From positions 1 through 9,350 of the forward strand of contig USGK01000038.1 in NCBI GenBank assembly GCA_900554175.1: DNA of 9,350 nucleotides. Direction: 5' to 3'. The notes beneath the pieces are model-generated. The model was not told the origin of the DNA. It saw only the letters and a list, made by a program, of their open reading frames with translations, and did no database searches. This document shows positions 1-5,384 of this stretch, one piece after another. Numbering within the stretch: the first letter of the stretch is position 1; each line of letters opens with the position of its first letter. A program made the position numbers and the translations under genes. This DNA is from an uncultured Clostridium sp. Lineage in GTDB: Bacteria > Bacillota > Clostridia > TANB77 > CAG-508.

Positions 1-599
1 TACAAACCATGCTGTTTGGAGATGTTTTTAGCATTTTCATAGCAAGTATATTTTTACCTTTTTTACCATTACTACCAATTCAAATGCTTATACAAGACTT
101 TTTATATGACTTTTCACAAATTGCAATTCCATATGATAATGTAGACAAAGAATTCTTGTTGAAACCTAAAAAGTGGGATACTAAAGGATTAGGAACATTT
201 ATGAATGTAATGGGACCTGTAAGTTCAATAATAGATGTATTTGCATTTTTAGCATTCTGGTTTATACTAGGATACAATGGAGTAGCATATGAAACATATT
301 TCCAAACAGCATGGTTTGTAGAATGTTTAATCAGTGAAACACTAATTATTCATTTTGTACGTACAGCAAAAATACCATTCGTACAATCTAAGCCAAGTCC
401 AATGTTGTTTGTGCTTACTATGGTAACAATAATTGGAACTATATTAGCACCTATAGTACTACATAATGTAACTGCATTCCATTTTGAAATATTGCCACTA
501 AAATATTACGGAATAATAGCAGGACTTACTGTATTATATGTAGTTTTAGTTCAAATTGTAAAAAAGATATATATCAAAAAAATTGGAGAGTGGCTATAA
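1..599 (+). CDS. mgtA: Magnesium-translocating P-type ATPase, C-terminal part (5' end outside window)
   Basis: This is the membrane-embedded C-terminal end of a P-type ATPase that imports Mg2+ at the cytoplasmic membrane. The frame is open from base 3, so the ATG at position 9 is internal and the gene starts upstream of the window. About 198 residues remain of a protein usually near 900. Visible family marks, numbered from the internal Met at 9, are an FGDVFS stretch leading into a hydrophobic segment (about residues 3-27), then LIQDFLYDFSQIAIPYDNVD with the PYDNVD signature of MgtA/MgtB (about 27-46), then KPKKW. Further membrane segments lie at about 72-93, 99-119, 133-153 and 165-187. HFVRTAKIPFVQSKPS (about 115-130) matches the conserved IHxxRTxxxPFxQS loop of the family. 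The phosphorylation and ATP-binding domains lie outside the window. The gene converges on the penicillin-binding protein gene and shares its terminator. The family call is from recall of MgtA sequences. Confidence 0.93.
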   Translation, partial: QTMLFGDVFSIFIASIFLPFLPLLPIQMLIQDFLYDFSQIAIPYDNVDKEFLLKPKKWDTKGLGTFMNVMGPVSSIIDVFAFLAFWFILGYNGVAYETYFQTAWFVECLISETLIIHFVRTAKIPFVQSKPSPMLFVLTMVTIIGTILAPIVLHNVTAFHFEILPLKYYGIIAGLTVLYVVLVQIVKKIYIKKIGEWL

Positions 600-600
600 A

Positions 601-643
601 AAAAGCGGAGATTGATAATAGAAATTATTAATCTCCGCTTTTT
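601..643. terminator. Bidirectional hairpin terminator between convergent genes
   Basis: A near-perfect stem pairs 601-619 with 624-642 around a 4-base loop (AGAA). The core is AAAGCGGAGATT against AATCTCCGCTTT, with one G-T pair at 614/629. It carries a T run on the plus strand (639-643) and seven A's (598-604), which read as a T run on the minus strand, so it can stop transcription from both sides. The stop codon of the minus-strand gene (628-630) and its last codons lie inside the hairpin. Confidence 0.9.
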
Positions 644-2412
644 GAGGATAGATAAGGCAAAACTTCGCCAAGAATTTTTCCGCCAACAGGAGCTGCTACA
701 CCACCACCTTGATGACCACCTTCTCCAGTAGGATTATACAAGGTTATTAATAATACAATACTTGGATTATCAGTTTCAGCAACACCACAAAAAGAAGTGA
801 CATATTTACCTGTGTTAACACCATCTTCAGAAGTACCAGTTTTCCCACCAACTTGATAGCCATCAACTCTAGCATTTTTTCCAGTTCCCTCAGAAACAAC
901 ACTATTCATCATACTAAGCACTTTTTCTGCGTTTTCTTTAGAAATAATTTGTTCACCTGTTTCAATAGGTAAATCAGTTATTTCACCAGAGGCACTATTT
1001 TGAATACTTTTTACAATACGAGGCTTTATATAAATGCCTTCATTAGCAATAGAAGATACAGCTGTAATCATTTGAAGAGGAGTAATTTCAAATCTTTGTC
1101 CAAAACTTATTGTTGCTAATTCGACAGGACCTGCTTTTTCTTCTTTAACGAAGATACTATTTGCTTCACCTGGAAGATGAATTCCGGTTTTAGAGAACAA
1201 GCCAAATTTTCGTAAATATTCATAATATTTAGTAACTCCTATTTTTTGACCAAGACCTATAAAAACAGGGTTACAGGAATTCATTAAAGCCAATCTTAAA
1301 CTTTCAGAACCATGAGGTCTATAATATCTCCAACATTTAATTCTTGTACCTGCAACTTCAATTGCACCTGTGCAACAAAATTGTCCTTGCTGGTCAATGT
1401 CAGTAACTAAACCTTCTTGAAGAGCAGCAGAAGCGGTTACAGTTTTAAAAACAGAACCAGGTTCATATGTGTCAGAAATTGTTTTGTTTCTCCATATACC
1501 TTGTAATGCAGCTGTTTTACTAGCCGCATCGAGAGAAGTCCAGGTAGCTTTAAGCTCGTCAGAATAAGGCTCGTAAGGAGTATTTAAGTTATAACTTGGA
1601 TAATTGGCCATTGCCAAAATATCTCCATTTCTAGGATTCATTGCAACAATACTACCACCATCTGTACAAATATTATCAATACAAGCTTCTTCTAAATATT
1701 TTTCAACAATGGATTGAATTGTCATATCAATTGTTAAAATTAGGTTATTTCCATCAGTAGCAGCAACATAATTTTCTTCACCAAGACTGATTCCAGAAGC
1801 ATTTGTCTGGCGATTGATTTTTCCGTTTGTGCCTTTTAATTGACTATCATACTTAGCTTCAATGCCATCTAAACCTTGATTATCACTACCACAAAAACCG
1901 ATAACTTGAGAAGCTAGAGAGCCATAAGGATAATACCTTTTAGAGTCTCCATCAATATTTATACCAGTAGTTATACCATTAGTATCCATCCAATTTCTTA
2001 ATTCATCAGCTTTAGACTTATCAACTTTTTTCACAATACTTTCAATTGAACTTCTTTTGTGAACTTTTTTCGATATTTTTTCATAGTCAAGTTCAAAAAT
2101 ATCACATAAGGCATGAGCAACTTTGTCTTTGATTTCTTGTGGAATGTTAGTTGGATTAATGCTTATAGATTCAACACTTGAGTTTTCTGCTAAAATATAT
2201 TTTCCAGTACTATCATAAATAGTCCCTCTTTTAGCGGTTATACTTCTACTTTGAGATTGTTGTTCCCAAGCTTTTTCGCTTAATTCTGCTCCCCATACAA
2301 ACTGAATATACGCTAGTCGAACTGTGAACAATATAAAAATTATAAAAACTATAAATAATGCGTTTTTCATTTTCTTTTTATTACTTAAAGAAATAGATAT
2401 AAAATTTTGCAT
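628..2412 (-). CDS. Class B penicillin-binding protein (FtsI/SpoVD-like transpeptidase)
   Basis: A membrane-anchored D,D-transpeptidase that cross-links peptidoglycan outside the cytoplasmic membrane. I choose the ATG at 2412 (594 residues) because AGGTGA sits 4 bases upstream of it. The frame can be extended 5 codons to an ATG at 2427, but that start has no ribosome site and would cover this one. An N-terminal membrane segment (about residues 18-38) is followed by the dimerisation/pedestal region beginning with RGTIYDS. The transpeptidase domain shows all three active-site motifs: SVFK with nucleophile S320 and K323, SCN at 379-381, and KTG at 524-526. The protein ends about 70 residues after KTG, so it lacks the PASTA repeats of PBP2x and most SpoVD proteins. 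It stands alone, away from any division gene cluster visible here, so a sporulation or accessory role is possible but not shown. The last codons lie in the shared terminator. I saw no convincing promoter on this strand. Confidence 0.92.
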   Translation of the reverse strand: MQNFISISLSNKKKMKNALFIVFIIFILFTVRLAYIQFVWGAELSEKAWEQQSQSRSITAKRGTIYDSTGKYILAENSSVESISINPTNIPQEIKDKVAHALCDIFELDYEKISKKVHKRSSIESIVKKVDKSKADELRNWMDTNGITTGINIDGDSKRYYPYGSLASQVIGFCGSDNQGLDGIEAKYDSQLKGTNGKINRQTNASGISLGEENYVAATDGNNLILTIDMTIQSIVEKYLEEACIDNICTDGGSIVAMNPRNGDILAMANYPSYNLNTPYEPYSDELKATWTSLDAASKTAALQGIWRNKTISDTYEPGSVFKTVTASAALQEGLVTDIDQQGQFCCTGAIEVAGTRIKCWRYYRPHGSESLRLALMNSCNPVFIGLGQKIGVTKYYEYLRKFGLFSKTGIHLPGEANSIFVKEEKAGPVELATISFGQRFEITPLQMITAVSSIANEGIYIKPRIVKSIQNSASGEITDLPIETGEQIISKENAEKVLSMMNSVVSEGTGKNARVDGYQVGGKTGTSEDGVNTGKYVTSFCGVAETDNPSIVLLITLYNPTGEGGHQGGGVAAPVGGKILGEVLPYLSSKSGD

Positions 2413-2416
2413 AAAA

Positions 2417-2422
2417 TCACCT
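2417..2422 (-). promoter_or_regulatory. Ribosome binding site that fixes the penicillin-binding protein start
   Basis: Read on the minus strand this is AGGTGA, followed by TTTT and then ATG at 2412-2410. The in-frame ATG at 2427-2425 immediately precedes it, and the bases before that ATG show no Shine-Dalgarno match. The site therefore argues for the shorter protein. Confidence 0.75.
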
Positions 2423-2479
2423 ATCATAAGTTTATGAAAGGTTAAGAAATCTATGCTGAATAAATGGAAAAAAATAGTA

Positions 2480-2525
2480 TTGACAAAAATCGAAAAATGG
2501 TGTTGACAAAAATCGAAAAATGGTG
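2480..2525 (+). repeat. Two exact tandem copies of a 23-bp unit upstream of the secretion operon
   Basis: Copies at 2480-2502 and 2503-2525 are identical. Each begins TTGACAAAAATCG and ends AAAAATGGTG. Each copy brings a consensus -35 hexamer (TTGACA), but only the second copy has a plausible -10 at the right distance. The unit may be a duplicated regulator site or a slippage product. The TCGAAAA...TTG(A)CAAAA order formed at the junction recurs at the second promoter near 8465. Confidence 0.9.
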
Positions 2526-2531
2526 TAAAAA
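2503..2531 (+). promoter_or_regulatory. Probable sigma-A promoter of the TasA-like/sipW operon
   Basis: A perfect -35 (TTGACA, 2503-2508) is followed 17 bases later by TAAAAA (2526-2531), a 4-of-6 match to TATAAT. The strong -35 and weak -10 suggest dependence on an activator, possibly binding the tandem unit. The start would fall near 2538, leaving a leader of about 40 bases before the ATG. An alternative -10 (TATAAA, 2549-2554) has no matching -35. Confidence 0.55.
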
Positions 2532-2576
2532 ATATATGTAAGCAAAAATATAAAAATAGTTTTTGGGGGTGATATT

Positions 2577-3086
2577 ATGAGTAAAAATAGCGCAAAAGTA
2601 GTAGGTTTAGTATTATTAATAGCAGTATTGTTAGTTGCAATTGGATATGCAGCAATTACAACAGTACAATTAAGAATTAATGGTAATGCAAATGCAACTG
2701 CAAATCAAGACAATTTTACAGTAAGATTTTCTGGAACACCAACAGTTTCTGATGCTGATAAAGTAGATGCTACATTAAATCCAGCTGACCAATTAAAAGC
2801 AACAATGAATGTTTCAAAATTATCAGCAAAAGGTGATACAGCAACAGCAACTTATACAATTGAAAATACAAGTGCTGACTTATCAGCTGTATTATCAGCA
2901 ACTACAACAAATTCAAATACAGAATATTTTAAGGTAACACAAAATATTGCAAAAGCAACAATAGGTCATGGAGAAACAACAACAATAACAGTAACAGTTG
3001 AACTAATAAAAACACCTATAACAGATGGTATAGAATCAACAATAGGTGTAATAATTGATGCAAATCCACAACAACCTAATGCTTAA
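2577..3086 (+). CDS. TasA-like secreted subunit with SipW-type signal peptide
   Basis: A 169-residue secreted protein and first gene of the operon. The short positive start (MSKNSAK) is followed by a hydrophobic core (about residues 8-24) ending in AIGYAAITT, resembling the leader of SipW-processed proteins such as TasA and camelysin. Cleavage after the YAA is likely, though the exact bond is a guess. The mature part is Thr-, Ala- and Asn-rich, nearly free of aromatic residues and without cysteine. Its predicted beta-strand pattern and phrases such as TATYTIENTSADLSAVL fit an immunoglobulin-like matrix subunit. The gene directly downstream encodes a SipW-like peptidase, as in the Bacillus tasA operon. 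The ribosome site is GGGGGTGAT, 5 bases before the ATG. The first 180 residues of the protein starting at 8607 are clearly homologous. It could be the major subunit of a surface fibre or matrix; polymerisation is inferred, not seen. Confidence 0.8.
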   Translation: MSKNSAKVVGLVLLIAVLLVAIGYAAITTVQLRINGNANATANQDNFTVRFSGTPTVSDADKVDATLNPADQLKATMNVSKLSAKGDTATATYTIENTSADLSAVLSATTTNSNTEYFKVTQNIAKATIGHGETTTITVTVELIKTPITDGIESTIGVIIDANPQQPNA

Positions 3087-3115
3087 GAAGTAAACAAAAG
3101 TTAAAAGGAGGAAAG

Positions 3116-4240
3116 ATGAAGAGTGAAAAAATAAAAATATATGTAATAGAAATTGCACTAATAATATTCTTCCTTTTAGCTATGATATTTAACAAAGTAA
3201 TAACAAGACAAATATTAGCGATAGTATTATTAGTGTTTATGGGAATAACTACGTTACTTATAAAAACGTATAAAATGGATCTTACTAATAAAAGGCAGAT
3301 TATACTTTTATTAACTGGAATAGGAGTAATATATGTAGCTGTATTATATTTAATAGGAATATTTGCAGGATTTTATAATGCCACAGTAAAATTAAGTTTG
3401 TGGTCAATATGGAAATATATTATACCATATATAGTAATAATAATATCATCAGAAATGATAAGGAAAAAAATAGTATTAAAAGAGGATAAAATTTCAAAAA
3501 TAATAATATTAGTGATAATGGTAATGTTAGACGTAATATTAACTACTAATATATATAATTTGAATACTGCCAAAGACTATTTTACATTAGTAAGTTTTGT
3601 TATATTTGCATCAATTGCAAATAATCTATTATTTAACTATATAGAAATACAATATAGAAATGCAAAAGCAATTATAATTTATAGAATAATAACAACAGTA
3701 TATGTATATGTATTTCCAATAATTCCAGACCTTTACATTTTTCTAGAATCTATCATAAAAATGGTAGTTCCATATATCATATATATTATTTTAGAAAATG
3801 TATATTCAAAACAAAAATTAGTAGTTACAATAGAAACACGAAAGAAAGAAAGAATAATAAGTACAATAGTGTGTATTATAACAGTAATTATAGTTATGCT
3901 TATAAGTTGCAAGTTTAAATACGGAGTTTTAGTAATAGGATCAGGAAGTATGACTGGAACAATAAATAAAGGTGATATAATTTTATATGAAAAATATAAA
4001 AATACTGATGACATAAAAGTTGGAAATATTATTGTATTTTATGAAGACGATATAAAAGTTATTCATAGAATAATAGATCAAAAATTAATGGGTGAAGAAA
4101 CAAGATATTATACCAAAGGTGATGCAAATCAAAAGCAAGATGAGGGCTACAGAGAAACAAAAGATATTATTGGACAAGTGAAAGCAAGAATTCCTTACAT
4201 GGGATGGTTCACATTATGGATAAACGATTGGAGGAAATAA
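3116..4240 (+). CDS. sipW: SipW/ER-type signal peptidase I with large N-terminal membrane domain
   Basis: A membrane peptidase expected to remove leaders from the neighbouring TasA-like proteins on the outer face of the membrane. The catalytic domain occupies the last ~105 residues. It has SGSM with nucleophile S278, then VIHRI with H317 where bacterial-type peptidases carry Lys, then GDANQKQD with D336 and D342. The Ser-His and His-Asp spacings (39 and 19) closely match those I recall for Bacillus subtilis SipW (S47, H87, D106), marking the Ser-His-Asp ER-type subclass. SipW itself is about 190 residues. Here roughly 270 residues containing about nine hydrophobic segments (for example 8-25, 32-49, 62-86, 93-115, 126-143, 155-175, 186-230, 248-266) precede the active site. 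I cannot assign a function to that domain. AGGAGG lies 4 bases before the ATG. The gene follows the TasA-like gene by 29 bases and precedes the next by 3, so they are co-transcribed. Confidence 0.9.
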   Translation: MKSEKIKIYVIEIALIIFFLLAMIFNKVITRQILAIVLLVFMGITTLLIKTYKMDLTNKRQIILLLTGIGVIYVAVLYLIGIFAGFYNATVKLSLWSIWKYIIPYIVIIISSEMIRKKIVLKEDKISKIIILVIMVMLDVILTTNIYNLNTAKDYFTLVSFVIFASIANNLLFNYIEIQYRNAKAIIIYRIITTVYVYVFPIIPDLYIFLESIIKMVVPYIIYIILENVYSKQKLVVTIETRKKERIISTIVCIITVIIVMLISCKFKYGVLVIGSGSMTGTINKGDIILYEKYKNTDDIKVGNIIVFYEDDIKVIHRIIDQKLMGEETRYYTKGDANQKQDEGYRETKDIIGQVKARIPYMGWFTLWINDWRK

Positions 4241-4243
4241 TTT

Positions 4244-5368
4244 ATGAGTGAAAGTACGCAATACATTGCAAGAAAACATCAAAGAAAGAGAAGAATACAT
4301 AAAATAAAGTTGGCTGTATCAAGCATAATTCTAATGTTAATAGGAAGTATATTAATAGCAACAAATTTTATGCTAAACAAAAATGAATATAATGGATATA
4401 AAGAAAAAGCAAATGTTAATTACAAAGTAAATTTAAAGGAAAATGATTTTTATTCAGAAAATTATTTAGATGAAAAAAGTACTGTAATAGCAAGTTTGAT
4501 AAAAGATATAGATGTAGACTTTAAATATAATATGAATTTAGATCAAACTCAAAATTATGAATATAGCTATAAGATAGTTGCTAAAACTACTGTAAAAGAA
4601 AATTCAAGATCTAATTCAATATATGAAACAACAGATGAATTAGTATCAGAATATAATCAACAAGCAGAAAACAAAAAATTAGAAATAGCAGAAAGTGTAA
4701 ATGTTAACTACAACGAATATAATGAAAAAATAAACAAATTTATTGATTTATATCGTTTGGATAATATAACAAGTACTTTAGACTTAGAAATGTATGTATA
4801 TGTTATAAATCCATATGATGGAACACAAATAAATAAAACAAGTAAAGTAGTTACATTAAGCATTCCATTAACAACAAAAACTGTAGATATTTCTATAGAT
4901 TCAAACTTAGTACAAGATACAGGTAAAATATTAACTAAAGAAAGTGAATATAAAAATCTAGAATATGTATTAGGAATAGGAATTACATTTGCTGTTATAG
5001 GATTAATAATCTTTATACTATTTATAAAATATGTTATAGATACAAGAAGTGCAGAAACTATGTATGAACAAGAATTAAAACAAATATTATTTAATTATAA
5101 AGCATATATACAAAAATCAAATACTCCAATAGATGAGAAAGGTTATAAAATAATTCAAATAAATACATTTGATGAAATATTAGGATTAAGAGATACAATG
5201 CAGGCTCCAATATTAATGTATACAGAAGAAAATGAACTAAGAACTAAATTTACAATTATAAGTGATAAAATTTTATATGTTTATGTTTTAGGTGCACAAG
5301 AAATAAGAAATGAATTAAGAGCTAAAAGTGCTGAGAAGAAAGAACGAAAAGAAACTAAGAAGAAATAA
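4244..5368 (+). CDS. Two-pass membrane protein, DUF5305-like, partner of SipW
   Basis: A 374-residue protein of unknown function. A basic start (RKHQRKRRIHKIK) is followed by a membrane segment (about residues 25-46), an external domain of roughly 190 residues rich in Asn, Tyr, Lys and beta-prone stretches, and a second membrane segment (about 241-263). A cytoplasmic tail of about 110 residues ends in a Lys/Glu cluster (EKKERKETKKK). Size, topology and position next to a SipW-type peptidase match the DUF5305 family as I remember it from clostridia and haloarchaea; a profile search was not possible. It begins 3 bases after the sipW stop, and its GGAGG (4230-4234) lies within the end of sipW, suggesting coupled translation. 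Its placement between peptidase and substrate suggests a role in handling, assembling or anchoring the secreted proteins. That role is inference. Confidence 0.72.
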   Translation: MSESTQYIARKHQRKRRIHKIKLAVSSIILMLIGSILIATNFMLNKNEYNGYKEKANVNYKVNLKENDFYSENYLDEKSTVIASLIKDIDVDFKYNMNLDQTQNYEYSYKIVAKTTVKENSRSNSIYETTDELVSEYNQQAENKKLEIAESVNVNYNEYNEKINKFIDLYRLDNITSTLDLEMYVYVINPYDGTQINKTSKVVTLSIPLTTKTVDISIDSNLVQDTGKILTKESEYKNLEYVLGIGITFAVIGLIIFILFIKYVIDTRSAETMYEQELKQILFNYKAYIQKSNTPIDEKGYKIIQINTFDEILGLRDTMQAPILMYTEENELRTKFTIISDKILYVYVLGAQEIRNELRAKSAEKKERKETKKK

Positions 5369-5384
5369 ATAAGGAGGGAATAGG

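Noticed and set aside
2428..2576. Promoter for the penicillin-binding protein gene on the minus strand
   Set aside because: TTGTCA occurs twice on that strand in the tandem unit, but no acceptable -10 lies at the right distance.
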